This document shows, in pieces, positions 1-9,931 of a DNA stretch of 64,000 nucleotides (position 1 is the first letter of the stretch; the number at the start of each line of letters is the position of its first letter). A model generated the notes under the pieces. That model was not told the origin of the DNA and ran no database searches. It saw only the letters and a list, made by a program, of their open reading frames with translations. Source of the stretch: Bacteroidota bacterium (GTDB taxonomy: Bacteria > Bacteroidota > Bacteroidia > AKYH767-A > OLB10); contig JADKJB010000017.1 of NCBI GenBank assembly GCA_016722525.1, positions 1 through 64,000 on the forward strand, read 5' to 3'. The position numbers were made by a program, and so were the translations under genes.

Positions 1-306
1 CGCTATATGAGAGATTGTCCAGAAAAGGAATAGAATAGTAACTCCAGAACTAAGGGCTGACATGATATTTACCATGACAGGCACCATTTTTACATCGGAA
101 CCGGCAAACATGGTAAAGAACCTGCCTATAAGTAAAAACAGAGAAGCCCCCGGCGGGTGGCCGACCTGCAATTTATAAGCTGCGGCGATAAACTCTCCAC
201 AATCCCAGAAACTGCCTGTAGGTTCAATGGTGGACATGTAAACAAAAGCGGAGATTGCAAAAGCTAACCACCCTGTTAAGTTATTGATTCTGTTATAGTT
301 TTTCAT
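1..306 (-). CDS. DUF2723 family membrane protein, N-terminal part (cut by window edge)
   Basis: Reading the minus strand from the ATG at 306 gives 102 codons open to the window edge. The N-terminus MKNYNRINNLTGW is followed by hydrophobic segments and the block EPTGSFWDCGEFIAAAYKL then QVGHPPGAS. This acidic, Cys-containing loop is the hallmark of the DUF2723 proteins of Bacteroidota, large multi-pass membrane proteins related in topology to protein O-mannosyltransferases (GT-C fold). The real function is not established. Only the first two membrane segments and the first extracytoplasmic loop are visible. Family members are usually about 1000 residues long, so most of the gene lies outside the window. 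Confidence 0.8.
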   Translation of the reverse strand, partial: MKNYNRINNLTGWLAFAISAFVYMSTIEPTGSFWDCGEFIAAAYKLQVGHPPGASLFLLIGRFFTMFAGSDVKMVPVMVNIMSALSSGVTILFLFWTISHIA

Positions 307-634
307 TCTTAAGGTTTCGTAAAGAATTTTGCGAAGTTATAAAAAATGTGGTAAGTTATTATTGAAAAGTAACGTGTAACCATGGAAAAGTTTACAATAG
401 TAAGGAGTCTTTGAATTGCCGAAGTAATTAAAAGCAAAAACCGGGAGAATTTGATTAGCAAAAATGATTGCTTATTAGTTGGAATGCGGAGTTAAATAGT
501 AGGAGTAGAATAAATGAGAACCGGTTAAAGTTTGAATTTGATGAAGAAGATGCCTAAAAATATGTTTACATAATTGATTATCAGCTATTATAGAAATAAA
601 AATCAAAAACAATTTATAAAAGAAAGACATACCG
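307..634. other. Intergenic stretch without recognised gene
   Basis: AT-rich spacer between the divergent DUF2723 gene and the tRNA promoter. I find no convincing reading frame, repeat or hairpin in it. Confidence 0.5.
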
Positions 635-664
635 TTGTAGGTTTTTATCTTTTTTATACTTTTG
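635..664 (+). promoter_or_regulatory. Bacteroidota-type promoter of tRNA-Gln
   Basis: TTG at 635-637, exactly 19 bases of spacer, then TACTTTTG at 657-664. This fits the Bacteroidota -33/-7 consensus (TTG, about 19 bases, TAnnTTTG). It lies about 65 bases before the tRNA, so the transcript should start near 670. This is the best promoter match in the window. Confidence 0.75.
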
Positions 665-728
665 CAGTCCCGATCCAGAAATGGATTGAGCTAAGAGGAA
701 AAAGCTACGGCTGGTCCAATTGGTGCAT

Positions 729-799
729 TGTCCGATGGTGTAATGGTAACACAGCAGTTTTTGGTACTGCTTTTCCAGGTTCGAATCCTGGTCGGACAA
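729..799 (+). tRNA. tRNA-Gln (anticodon TTG)
   Basis: The cloverleaf folds cleanly. The acceptor stem is 729-735 with 792-798 (TGTCCGA/TCGGACA). The D-arm follows, then an anticodon stem 754-758/766-770 closing a seven-base loop at 759-765 with TTG at 761-763. The T-arm carries GGTTCGAATCC. The discriminator base is A799. CCA is not encoded, as is common in this phylum. A promoter lies upstream and a hairpin terminator downstream, so it is probably a single-gene transcript. Confidence 0.95.
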
Positions 800-812
800 C
801 CCCTAAAGCAGA

Positions 813-843
813 GAGACCCTGACGTTAAACGCGTCAGGGTCTC
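813..843. repeat. Perfect 12-bp inverted repeat after tRNA-Gln
   Basis: Arms 813-824 and 832-843 (GAGACCCTGACG and its complement) enclose a 7-base loop. No T-run follows, so it is probably not the terminator itself. The ACGCGTCAGGGTC core looks like a mobile palindromic (REP-like) element, and a GACGCGTC core recurs in the repeat at 34981-35019. Confidence 0.6.
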
Positions 844-873
844 ACACTTTAGGGTTCTATCCTAAAAAATGAC

Positions 874-899
874 GCCTCACAGAAATGTGGGGCTTTTTT
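874..899 (+). terminator. Rho-independent terminator of tRNA-Gln
   Basis: An 8-bp stem with one G-T pair (874-881 with 886-893, GAAA loop) is followed directly by six T at 894-899 and further T-rich sequence. Confidence 0.75.
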
Positions 900-1001
900 G
901 TTTTGTAAGAAGATAGATTTCGAAGATTTTATGAAATTTTCGAACAAATTTAATATTCCAACAACTGTAAATCTGCAACCAATTTGAATTTGCGACTACA
1001 A

Positions 1002-2461
1002 TTAATTTTTCTCGGGAATCCGTTTCAGCGTCTCCAGCAAATATCCCCAAAATTTCTGCACAGAACTAATCTGGGCTTTTTCATCCGGCGAATGCGCTCC
1101 ATAAATATTTGGACCGAATGAGATCATTTGCATTCCGGGATAGTTTGTTCCCAGGATTCCACATTCCAATCCTGCGTGAATGGCATCCACGTTAGCGTTT
1201 TCTTTGTAAAGTTCTTTATACAACTCACTCATCAACTTTACGATTGGAGCATCGGGTTTAGGTTCCCAACCCGGATAGGCTCCTGAATATGTCAATGTTG
1301 CACCACACAATTCAAATGTAGATTTGATTGCATCAGCAAGATCCGTTTTCTCGGAGTTGACTGAACTTCTGGTAAGACATTGTACAGTAAAACTTCCATC
1401 CTTAACTAAAATACGAGCCACATTATTTGAAGTCTGAACTAATCCTTCAATAGATGGTGTCATTCGGTAAATTCCATTCGGACAGCTATAAACTGAACGT
1501 AAAATCTGTATTGGAAATCATAATCCAGTACATTTTGAGGTGCATCAGCCGCTTCAATAACTACATCGATATTGGGATCGGTGAAAGAGTTTTCATTTTT
1601 TATTATTGATGCAAAATCAGCAACAGCTTTTTTTACTTCATTTAATTTATCATCCGCAACAGCTATAACAGCCACCGACTCACGTGGAATTGCATTACGT
1701 AAACTTCCACCATCAATGGAAGCAATACCAATTCCAAAATTACTGGCAAGATCAAAAAGCAACCGATTCATCACCTTATTTGCATTTGCTCTTCCCTTAT
1801 GAATATCAACTCCCGAGTGACCACCGGTAAGTCCTTTTACAGAAATGCGCAATCCTTTTGATGTGCCGGGAACAACCTGTTTATACGTTCCGGTAGCTGT
1901 AACATCAACTCCTCCGGCACAGCCAATAGTTAATTCATTACCTTCTTCAGTATCTAAATTCAACAATATTTTTCCATCAAGCAAGCCACCTTTTAAAGCA
2001 AGGGCACCTGTCATGCCGGTTTCTTCGTCAATAGTAAAAAGTGCTTCAATTGCAGGATGAGGGATGTCATTTGAAGCAAGTAACGTCATAATTGAAGCAA
2101 CGCCGATTCCATTATCCGCGCCAAGCGTTGTTCCTTTTGCTTTGACCCAGTCACCATCGACAACCATATTAATTCCTTGTGTTTCGAAATCAAAATTAGT
2201 ATCGGAATTTTTCTGATGTACCATATCGAGATGACTTTGAATCACGATGGTCTCCTTATTTTCCATTCCTTTAGAAGCAGGCTTTTTTATGATAACATTA
2301 CCAACCTCATCAACTTTAGTTTCCAGTTTAAGGCTTTCGCCGAAGTTTTTGATGAACTGTATTACCTTTTGTTCTTTTTTTGAAGGACGGGGAACTGCAT
2401 TTAAATCAGCAAAATGATTCCATAATTCCTTTGGGGACAGTTGTCTTACCTGATCGCTCAT
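1002..2461 (-). CDS. pepD: Aminoacyl-histidine dipeptidase PepD (M20 family), one frameshift
   Basis: Cytosolic zinc dipeptidase that cleaves Xaa-His and other dipeptides. The N-terminal 333 residues carry the M20 metal sites: IQSHLDMV (His/Asp), LGADNGIG (bridging Asp), DEETGM (general-base Glu and ligand Glu) and LDTEEG. The C-terminal part in another frame carries MTPSIEGLVQTSNN and IHAGLECGILG, the usual PepD end with the last metal His. The two pieces total about 486 residues, the length of E. coli PepD. They join if the A4 run at 1501-1504 (T4 on the coding strand) is one base longer, giving RFLRSVYSCPNG. This is most likely a homopolymer sequencing error rather than a pseudogene. Confidence 0.88.
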
Positions 2462-2895
2462 GATTATAGTTCTTTAATTAAGAGGTTAAAATTAATCAAT
2501 ATTTTTTTAATTGAGAAAAATCATAAAATTGAGTTTGAGACCGATTTTTAATATTTGATAGCATAACTCGTTGAATTACTGAATTAGTATAAATTAATAG
2601 CTGCTGTTTTCATCAAAAGATGACCAATGTCATGTCTTAGGTTGAAACACAGACCAGTTTTGAAAATATTTTACAAATCAAATATATTTTGCTTTAAAAT
2701 GATGTACCTTTATATCACCAACTTAAAACATATTCTTGTCGCATTACGTCTTGTAATGAATTCCAGTTGTATCTTATCATACTGCCAATTGCCATCGATA
2801 AATTAAAATTTATTGTGGATTATTTGGTATTTGAATAAGATGAACTATCTGTTCCTACATTCACCGGGGATAACCGTAAACAGCATCACAAAAAA
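2462..2895. other. Divergent intergenic region
   Basis: 434 AT-rich bases between the divergent pepD and phosphoesterase genes. It must hold both promoters, but I see no good match to the TTG-N19-TAnnTTTG consensus and no repeat or RNA gene. Confidence 0.4.
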
Positions 2896-5772
2896 ATGAA
2901 AAAAATATTATTATTAATCGCGATCAGTTTTATTCAAATCTCTTTTGCAAATTCACAATATGTTACACTGATTCCAACCGGATCATCATGGAAATATCTT
3001 GCTAATGGAATCAATCAAGTGACGACCTGGAGATCAGTAACGTTTGATGACACAAGCTGGTCATCAGGCAATGCCGAGCTTGGATATGGCGATGGAGGAG
3101 AATCAACTGTTGTAAGCTATGGTCCAAATTCATCCAGCAAATATATAACCACCTATTTTCGAAAATCATTTACGGTAACAAATGCACTTTCTTATTCCAG
3201 CCTGCTATTAAGTTTGTTACGTGATGATGGAGCAGTTGTATATCTGAATGGTACTGAAGTGATCAGAAGCAACATGCCTGTAGGCTTTATCTCCTACTCA
3301 AAACGAGCCTTAACAAATATAACAGGGCAAGGTGAATTAAAATATAATAATTTTAATCTGCCTGTTTCATTATTACAAAACGGAATAAATATTATTGCTG
3401 TGGAAATTCACCAATTTTCAAAAACAAGTCCTGACATAAGTTTTAACTTAAGTTTGTCAGCACTCCCTCTCCCTCTGTGCGGCACACCCAATTCCTTACT
3501 CAGCTCTTCCGTTACACAAACCAGTGCATCATTGAGCTGGTCTTCTGTTGCAGTTGCTATTAGTTATAAGTTAAAATATCGTCCTGTGGGTACATCTGTT
3601 TGGACAATCACGAATTTAGCTTCTACTTCAAAAGTTGTAACGGGACTTTTACCTGGAACATCTTATGAATTTGCAGTTCTGGCCACATGTAATGCAGGAC
3701 AGGGTACTTATTCTGCAAAATCACAATTTTATACACTTATTAATGGGGCTGATACTCTGATTCATACAAATTCAAGCTGGAAATACCTTGAAGATGGAAG
3801 TAACCAGGGCACAAGTTGGTACTCATCAACTTATAATGATAATTTATGGCTTACAGGAAATGCTGAGCTGGGTTATGGTGATGGCAATGAGGCTACAGTA
3901 GTAAATTTTGGACCTGATACCCTGTCCAAATATCCAACCACCTATTTCAGAAAATCATTTAATGTAACAAATCCAGCAGGATATGCAGCATTACGTTTAG
4001 GCGTTGTTCGTGATGATGGAATTGTAGTATATTTGAATGGTGCAGAAGTGTACCGTAACAACATGCCTGCCGGAACAATTGCTTACAACACGCTGGCATC
4101 ATCCGCTATTACAACAGTTGATGAATCGAACTGGTATTATACTTTATTAAACCCTTCTCTTCTGAATACAGGAACCAATATTCTTGCAGTAGAAATTCAT
4201 CAACATACTGTGAATAGTCCGGATATTAGTTTTAATGCCAGATTGTGGGGAGTCGGCGTGATTCCTTTTGCCACTGTCAGCAGAGGAGCTTATTTGCAAA
4301 AAGTTACACCTAGTTCCATAACTGTCAGGTGGCGCACTGATTTGCCTTGTAATAGCAAAGTACAGTATGGAACGTCATTGAGTTACAGTGATTCAACTTC
4401 TGATACATCACTTGTAACCGAACATGAATTAGATTTAACCGGATTGTCAGCAGCAACACAATATTTCTATTCTATTGGCACAACTGACAGCACTTTACAA
4501 GGTGATCTAAAAAATAATTTTTATACATCACCACCTCCGGGTACCATAACTCCAGTCCGAATATGGGCGACGGGAGACTTTGGAAATGGCTCAAGTTTGC
4601 AAACATCTGTAAAGAATGCATTTGTCAATTATACAGGAACTACTCCGGTTAATTTATGGTTGTGGCTTGGCGACAATGCATACACAACAGGTACCGATGC
4701 TGAATACCAGGCATATGTATTCTCGAAATACCCTGATCAATTAAAGAGTATTCCGCTCTACCCTTCTCCGGGAAATCATGATTACGCTAATTTAGGTTAT
4801 CACAATGCTACAACATTAACAACTAATTTTCCATACTTTTCAAACTTCACAACTCCAACTTCAGGGGAAGCCGGCGGTGTGGCATCGAATACTGAAAAAT
4901 ACTATTCTTATGATTATGCAAACATTCATTTTATTTCGCTGGATAGTTATGGTTCTTTAAATACTTCAACCAGTCCTATGTATAACTGGTTGAATTCAGA
5001 TTTACAAGCAAACACAAAAAGGTGGACTGTAGTATACTTCCATCACCCACCATACACCATGGGGACTCACAACAGTGATACTGAAGTTGAATTGATTGCC
5101 ATGAGAAATAATATCATTCCACTTCTTGAAAGTTATCATGTTGATCTCGTTCTTAACGGGCATTCACATGTCAATGAGCGAAGTTTCTTAATTAAAGGTC
5201 ATTATGGATTGGCAAATACCTTCAATTCCTCCATGAAGATAAGTAAGGACACAACGGACTTCACAAAATCAACACCATTTGATGGAACCATTTATGCAGT
5301 TTGTGGCACTTCAGGTCAGAGCCCGGGATCAGTTCAGGCAGGCTATCCGATGCCTTGTATGTACTTCCAAAACAATACAAATAACTGCTCATTGGTAATT
5401 GATGTAAATGGAGATAACCTTTCCTGCAAATACCTTACCTCAACAGGAACAATTGTTGATCAATTCAGCATTACGAAAACCGGAGCCAGAATGATAACTC
5501 CTGAAAAGATTAAAACAGTTCAAGTAAATAACAATGTTATTGAAAATTCAGTGATGATTGATTTATATCTGGAAAAAGAATCGTATGTGGTTATTGAATA
5601 TCTTTCTGCTTCAGGACAAATTATACAAACCCATTCAGATCATACAGGTAATTTTCCTTCTGGGTTTCATAGAATAGATCTTAAAAATCCATCAGTTGCT
5701 TCCGGATTATATATCCTTAAAATTGCGGTTGGCCAACAGGCATTTTATAATAAGATTATTATCGCCGAATAA
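2896..5772 (+). CDS. Secreted purple-acid-phosphatase-like metallophosphoesterase with T9SS sorting domain
   Basis: 958 residues. A signal peptide (about 1-20) is followed by two copies of a jelly-roll-like domain (about 24-190 and 284-452), both with ELGYGDG, KYxTTYFRKSF, DDGxVVYLNG and AVEIHQ. A fibronectin III domain lies between them (about 193-280). A second FN3-like segment (about 455-545) precedes the catalytic domain. The metallophosphoesterase motifs are GDFG near residue 561, GDNAY, GNHD, HHPP and NGHSH, typical of purple acid phosphatases with a dinuclear metal centre. The C-terminus (about 870-958) is a T9SS type A sorting domain ending NKIIIAE. I infer an exported or surface-bound phosphatase or phosphodiesterase; the substrate is unknown. 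Confidence 0.85.
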   Translation: MKKILLLIAISFIQISFANSQYVTLIPTGSSWKYLANGINQVTTWRSVTFDDTSWSSGNAELGYGDGGESTVVSYGPNSSSKYITTYFRKSFTVTNALSYSSLLLSLLRDDGAVVYLNGTEVIRSNMPVGFISYSKRALTNITGQGELKYNNFNLPVSLLQNGINIIAVEIHQFSKTSPDISFNLSLSALPLPLCGTPNSLLSSSVTQTSASLSWSSVAVAISYKLKYRPVGTSVWTITNLASTSKVVTGLLPGTSYEFAVLATCNAGQGTYSAKSQFYTLINGADTLIHTNSSWKYLEDGSNQGTSWYSSTYNDNLWLTGNAELGYGDGNEATVVNFGPDTLSKYPTTYFRKSFNVTNPAGYAALRLGVVRDDGIVVYLNGAEVYRNNMPAGTIAYNTLASSAITTVDESNWYYTLLNPSLLNTGTNILAVEIHQHTVNSPDISFNARLWGVGVIPFATVSRGAYLQKVTPSSITVRWRTDLPCNSKVQYGTSLSYSDSTSDTSLVTEHELDLTGLSAATQYFYSIGTTDSTLQGDLKNNFYTSPPPGTITPVRIWATGDFGNGSSLQTSVKNAFVNYTGTTPVNLWLWLGDNAYTTGTDAEYQAYVFSKYPDQLKSIPLYPSPGNHDYANLGYHNATTLTTNFPYFSNFTTPTSGEAGGVASNTEKYYSYDYANIHFISLDSYGSLNTSTSPMYNWLNSDLQANTKRWTVVYFHHPPYTMGTHNSDTEVELIAMRNNIIPLLESYHVDLVLNGHSHVNERSFLIKGHYGLANTFNSSMKISKDTTDFTKSTPFDGTIYAVCGTSGQSPGSVQAGYPMPCMYFQNNTNNCSLVIDVNGDNLSCKYLTSTGTIVDQFSITKTGARMITPEKIKTVQVNNNVIENSVMIDLYLEKESYVVIEYLSASGQIIQTHSDHTGNFPSGFHRIDLKNPSVASGLYILKIAVGQQAFYNKIIIAE

Positions 5773-5946
5773 TTAATTACGACAGGTTCAAGAAAGAGCT
5801 GGAAATTTCAAATTTGAACACATCTTAAAAGCATGCTTTTGATTCCGGAGCACATATCCCACATTGATGGGATGAAGTGATTTGAGACTGAGTGTTCCAA
5901 TACTATGGAAAATACTAATTTTGATTTATAAACTGTATCTTGGATT

Positions 5947-7599
5947 ATGACATTTCGCAAAACTCTGTTTAAAATTCTTACTTCAATTGTAATAAGCATA
6001 TTTTCGGTAAATTTTTCACACTCACAAGTGTTTACACATGCAGATACACTTCGCGGATCAATAACCCCGGAACGAGTCTGGTGGGATTTGCTGCAATATG
6101 ATTTATCAGTAAAAGTTGATCCTGCAAATAAATTTATTTCAGGAAGCAACATTATCAAGTATAAAGTACTTAAGTCACAACAACTCTTACAGATAGATCT
6201 TCAAGAACCTATGAAGATTATAAAAGTTATTGAAAATGATCAGGAACTCTCTATATCCAGAGATGGAAATGCCTGGTACATTAAATTACAAAAACAGCAA
6301 AACCCCGGCGATACAAATCAAATTATTGTTCGATTTGAAGGCAATCCATTGATTGCAAAAAATGCACCGTGGGACGGAGGATTTTCATGGAAAAAAGATA
6401 GTAACAATAAAGATTTTATAGCAACCTCCTGCCAGGGTATTGGTGCAAGCATTTGGTGGCCATGTAAGGATCATATGTATGATGAACCTGAAAATATGTG
6501 GATAAGAATAACAGTGCCTGATAGTTTGATTGCGGTTGGAAATGGAAGGCTCATAAAAACGAAAAATAATCAGGACAAAACAAAAACATCTGACTGGTAT
6601 GTCTCAAATCCTATTAATAATTATGGTGTGAACGTTAATATCGGTGACTATGTCAATTTTTCTGAAAAGTATGATGGAGAAAAAGGGAAACTCGACTGTG
6701 AATATTATGTACTTCGAGAAAATCTTGAGAAAGCCACAGAGCATTTTAAGGAAGTACCCAAAATGCTGAAGGCTTTTGAATACTGGTTTGGCCCGTATCC
6801 TTTTTATGAGGATAGTTACAAACTTGTTGAGGTACCCTATTTGGGTATGGAACACCAAAGTTCAGTGACATATGGAAACAAATTTAAAAATGGTTATCTG
6901 GGTCGTGATTTAAGCAAATCAGGTTGGGGTATGAAGTTTGACTTTATTATTATTCATGAATCAGCACATGAATGGTTTGCAAATAACATCTCCTATCAGG
7001 ATATTGCAGACATGTGGATTCATGAAGGGTTCGCTTGTTATTCCGAAAATTTATTTGTTGAGTATTATTATGGCCCTAAAGCAGGGAGCGAATATGTCAT
7101 CGGAATAAGATCAAATATAAAAAATGACAAGCCTATTATAGGGAAATATGCTGTCAACAGTGAAGGGTCAGGCGATATGTATCCAAAGGGTGCAAACATG
7201 TTACATATGATCAGGCAATTGGTGAATGATGACATAAAATGGAGAAGTATTCTAAGAGGAATGAATGAAACTTTTTATCACCAAACAGTTACTACCTCAC
7301 AAATCGAAAATTACATCAGTGAATCAAGCGGATTAAATCTAAAATCCTTCTTTGACCAATATCTTCGGGATTACAGAATTCCTTCATTTGACTATATTCT
7401 TGAAGGCAACAAAATTAAGTACAGATGGTCAAATATTGTAGAGGGGTTTAGTATTCCACTAAAAGTAATTGTTAATGATGAACCTGATTGGCTTGCTCCA
7501 ACTAGTGAATGGAAGGAAAAAGACTACAAGAAACAGGTTAAAACCGTGAAACCTAACTCCGATTTTTATGTTGAAAGCATGAATTTAACAGGCTATTAA
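5947..7599 (+). CDS. M1 family metallopeptidase (aminopeptidase N-like), secreted
   Basis: 550 residues with a signal peptide (about 1-26, ending HSQ). The zinc site is complete: HESAH at 337-341 and the third ligand Glu360 in WIHEGFACYSE, the HExxH-18-E spacing of gluzincins. The exopeptidase (GAMEN) motif is altered to LGMEH around 299-303. The N-terminal beta-rich domain and catalytic domain are present, and the long C-terminal HEAT-like domain of PepN is absent, as in many Bacteroidota members. It probably releases N-terminal amino acids from peptides in the periplasm or outside the cell. Codon use and position suggest it is transcribed alone. Confidence 0.88.
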   Translation: MTFRKTLFKILTSIVISIFSVNFSHSQVFTHADTLRGSITPERVWWDLLQYDLSVKVDPANKFISGSNIIKYKVLKSQQLLQIDLQEPMKIIKVIENDQELSISRDGNAWYIKLQKQQNPGDTNQIIVRFEGNPLIAKNAPWDGGFSWKKDSNNKDFIATSCQGIGASIWWPCKDHMYDEPENMWIRITVPDSLIAVGNGRLIKTKNNQDKTKTSDWYVSNPINNYGVNVNIGDYVNFSEKYDGEKGKLDCEYYVLRENLEKATEHFKEVPKMLKAFEYWFGPYPFYEDSYKLVEVPYLGMEHQSSVTYGNKFKNGYLGRDLSKSGWGMKFDFIIIHESAHEWFANNISYQDIADMWIHEGFACYSENLFVEYYYGPKAGSEYVIGIRSNIKNDKPIIGKYAVNSEGSGDMYPKGANMLHMIRQLVNDDIKWRSILRGMNETFYHQTVTTSQIENYISESSGLNLKSFFDQYLRDYRIPSFDYILEGNKIKYRWSNIVEGFSIPLKVIVNDEPDWLAPTSEWKEKDYKKQVKTVKPNSDFYVESMNLTGY

Positions 7600-7640
7600 C
7601 TAAATTTTATAAAATCAAGTGAAGAAGACCGCCAACATCC

Positions 7641-7648
7641 TACTTTTG
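7641..7648 (+). promoter_or_regulatory. Possible -7 element before YdjM-like gene
   Basis: TACTTTTG matches TAnnTTTG and lies 17 bases before the ATG. No TTG occurs at the expected upstream spacing, so support is partial. Confidence 0.35.
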
Positions 7649-7665
7649 CTTCAACTTGATTAACT

Positions 7666-8676
7666 ATGGATTCACTTACTCAAATTGTACTGGGAGCTGC
7701 TGTTGGAGAAATTTTGTTGGGCCGTCAACTTGGAAATAAAGCCTTGTTGTTAGGCGCTATAGGTGGAACGCTTCCTGATATGGATGTCGTTTATAATCTT
7801 GTAAGTGACGACGCTATTCGCAACTTAGAAGTACATAGATCTTACAGTCATTCTATGTTCACTCATTTGCTCATTGCCATTCCATTAGCATGGTTCAGCA
7901 AAAAATGGAACAAGGAAGATATTTCACTTGGGAAATGGTATTTGTTCTGGTTTCTAGCTTTATTCACCCATGCTTTATTAGATTGCTGCACGACATATGG
8001 CACTCAACTATTACTGCCTTTTACCAATTATCAGGTTGCATTCAACAACATAAGTGTAATTGATCCACTTTATACTCTTCCCTTCCTTTTTATTTTGGCC
8101 ATATGCCCTTTTATAAAACGAAACAATCCTGTACGACGAAAAATTTTATGGACTTCTGTGATAGTTAGCAGTTGTTATATGTTACTCACTTTTGGATTAA
8201 AATATATTGTCCATGAAAAGTTTAAGAAGAGTTTAAGTGCTTTAAATGTAAATTTTACTGAACTCAACACCACACCAACCATGTTAAATTCGGTTTTATG
8301 GTGTGCTATCGCTTATAATGATTCCATGCTTTACACTTCTGAATATTCGCTCTTCAAAAAAAATGAAATTATCAAATGGCTTCCCTACAAGAGAAATCTG
8401 AATTATCTTTCACGATTTGATTCCAAGTCTCTTGAAACAATAACCTGGTTTAGTGATGGGAATTACTTTATTGATTCAATAAGTCCAGACTCTATTGCTT
8501 TCTATAATGTTAAGTGGGGTCGAATGCGATTTGATGAAACAGAGCCGGATAAAGCTTTCTTTTTCTATTGGAAATTTTATATTGAAAATGATCAAATAAA
8601 ATATAAAGAAATTCGGAACGATGATTGGAAGATTAAAGAAGCTTTTGCTATGTTAATGGATCGTATTGGTTTTTAA
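7666..8676 (+). CDS. YdjM/DUF457-type metal-dependent hydrolase-like inner membrane protein
   Basis: 336 residues with several hydrophobic segments. The N-terminus MDSLTQIVLGAAVGE, then GGTLPDMD (about 33-40) and HRSYSHSMFTH (His57, His62, His67), is the signature of the YdjM/LexA-binding, membrane-bound metal-dependent hydrolase family. FTHALLDCCTTYGT later in the chain supplies the second His/Asp set. The family is widespread. Its substrate is unknown, although a role in lipid metabolism or membrane stress has been proposed for relatives. The C-terminal 130 residues are soluble and less conserved. The neighbouring repeats show no functional link. Confidence 0.8.
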   Translation: MDSLTQIVLGAAVGEILLGRQLGNKALLLGAIGGTLPDMDVVYNLVSDDAIRNLEVHRSYSHSMFTHLLIAIPLAWFSKKWNKEDISLGKWYLFWFLALFTHALLDCCTTYGTQLLLPFTNYQVAFNNISVIDPLYTLPFLFILAICPFIKRNNPVRRKILWTSVIVSSCYMLLTFGLKYIVHEKFKKSLSALNVNFTELNTTPTMLNSVLWCAIAYNDSMLYTSEYSLFKKNEIIKWLPYKRNLNYLSRFDSKSLETITWFSDGNYFIDSISPDSIAFYNVKWGRMRFDETEPDKAFFFYWKFYIENDQIKYKEIRNDDWKIKEAFAMLMDRIGF

Positions 8677-8705
8677 TATGTCATTTTAAAAATTCTCTTA
8701 GGGTT

Positions 8706-9512
8706 TCTCGCATAGAACTATGTGAACTATTTAACTATGTGGTTCCTGTTTTTTAACCACATAGAAACATAGGGCACATAGCTTGGAACTAGGTGAACTA
8801 TTTCACTATGTGGCCCACCATTTTTTTACCACATAGATACATAGGGCACATAGCTTTATTCTACGTGAACTATTTCACTATGTGGTTCATTCTTTTCTAG
8901 AGACATAGGGCACAAGCCTTGAACTATGTGAACTATTTACCGTGATTTTCGTTCTCTTCACATAGATACATAGGGCACATGTTATTCTATGTGGGCTATT
9001 TCACTATGTGGTTCTTCTTTACCACATAGATACATAGGCACATAGCTTGGATTCTATGTGAGCTATTTCACTATGTGGTTCATTCTTTTTTACCACATAG
9101 AAACATAGGGCACATAGTTTTATTCTATGTGAACTATTTCACTATGTGGTTCATTCTTTTTTTACCACATAGATACATAGGGCACATAGTTTTATTCTAT
9201 GTGAACTATTTCACTATGTGGTTCATTCTTTTTTTACCACATAGATATATAGGGCCATGGTTTATTATGTGAACTATTTCACTATGTGTTTCATTCTTTT
9301 TTTACCACATAGATACATAGGGCACATAGCTTTATTCTATGTGAACTATTTCACTATGTGGTCCACCATTTTTTTACCACATAGATACATAGGGCACATA
9401 GCTTTATTCTACGTGAACTATTTCACTATGTGGTTCATTCTTTTTTTACCACATAGATATATAGGGCACATAGTTTTATTCTATGTGAGCTATTTCACTA
9501 TGTGGTTCACCC
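8706..9512. repeat. Tandem array of about eleven 72-bp palindromic units
   Basis: Units beginning ACCACATAG recur at about 8756, 8828, 9021, 9092, 9164, 9236, 9304, 9376 and 9448, mostly 72 bp apart, with degenerate units at the left end. Each unit is a nested inverted repeat: outer arms ACCACATAG/CTATGTGGT and inner arms CACATAG/CTATGTG, separated by a T-rich linker. The right-hand copies are nearly identical and the left-hand ones have decayed, which suggests growth of the array at the right side. The period is divisible by three, so open frames with a 24-residue repeat appear; I regard these as spurious. Confidence 0.92.
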
Positions 9513-9518
9513 TTTTTT

Positions 9519-9931
9519 TTAAAACTCCGGCAATGCCCTATAAAATTCATTAACTTTAGTAATCTGTCCTTCATGAAATATATTCATGCAATTAAAATTA
9601 ATTAGAATTCCTTTAGGCTTTTCCAGGAGTTTCATGTAAGTCAGGAGTTGAGCTGCAAATATTGGAGCAAATGCATTTACTGCTTTTAATTCAACCAACA
9701 TAGCATCTTCCACTAGAAAATCACATCTCAGGTCGGTTGAAATCTGCAAGTTCTTATAAATTACCGGGACATTGCATTGAGAAACAACATTAATGCCCCT
9801 GAGCATAAATTCCTGCCGCATGCATTGGTGATAAACACTTTCAAGTAGTCCGGGTCCAATTTCCTTGTGCACTTCAATTGCTACAGAAATAATTGAAAAG
9901 GTTAATTCAGTTAAAAGTTTTTTGTTAACAT
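9519..9931 (-). CDS. GxxExxY protein, frameshifted near its start
   Basis: About 137 residues after repair. It contains VHKEIGPGLLESVYHQCM, the GxxExxY signature, followed by DFLVEDAMLVELKAV, which resembles a PD-(D/E)XK nuclease-like core (D...ExK). The family is common in Bacteroidota and its function is unknown. The open frame starts only at a GTG inside the conserved region. An ATG at 9931 followed by LTKKLLTELTFSII comes into frame if the T6 run at 9918-9923 is one base longer, and this gives the usual family N-terminus. These proteins often occur next to repeats, as here. The frameshift could be a sequencing error or real decay. Confidence 0.75.

Noticed and set aside
574..822. Small coding frame over the tRNA region
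   Set aside because: It overlaps the tRNA-Gln gene and its promoter and has no family resemblance.
8706..9512. CRISPR array
   Set aside because: There are no unique spacers between repeats; the whole unit repeats and contains nested palindromes. No cas gene is present.
9075..9553. Open frames encoding a 24-residue hydrophobic repeat
   Set aside because: They arise because the palindromic DNA unit is 72 bp, a multiple of three. Units of other lengths break the frame, and the arms are conserved as inverted repeats rather than as codons.
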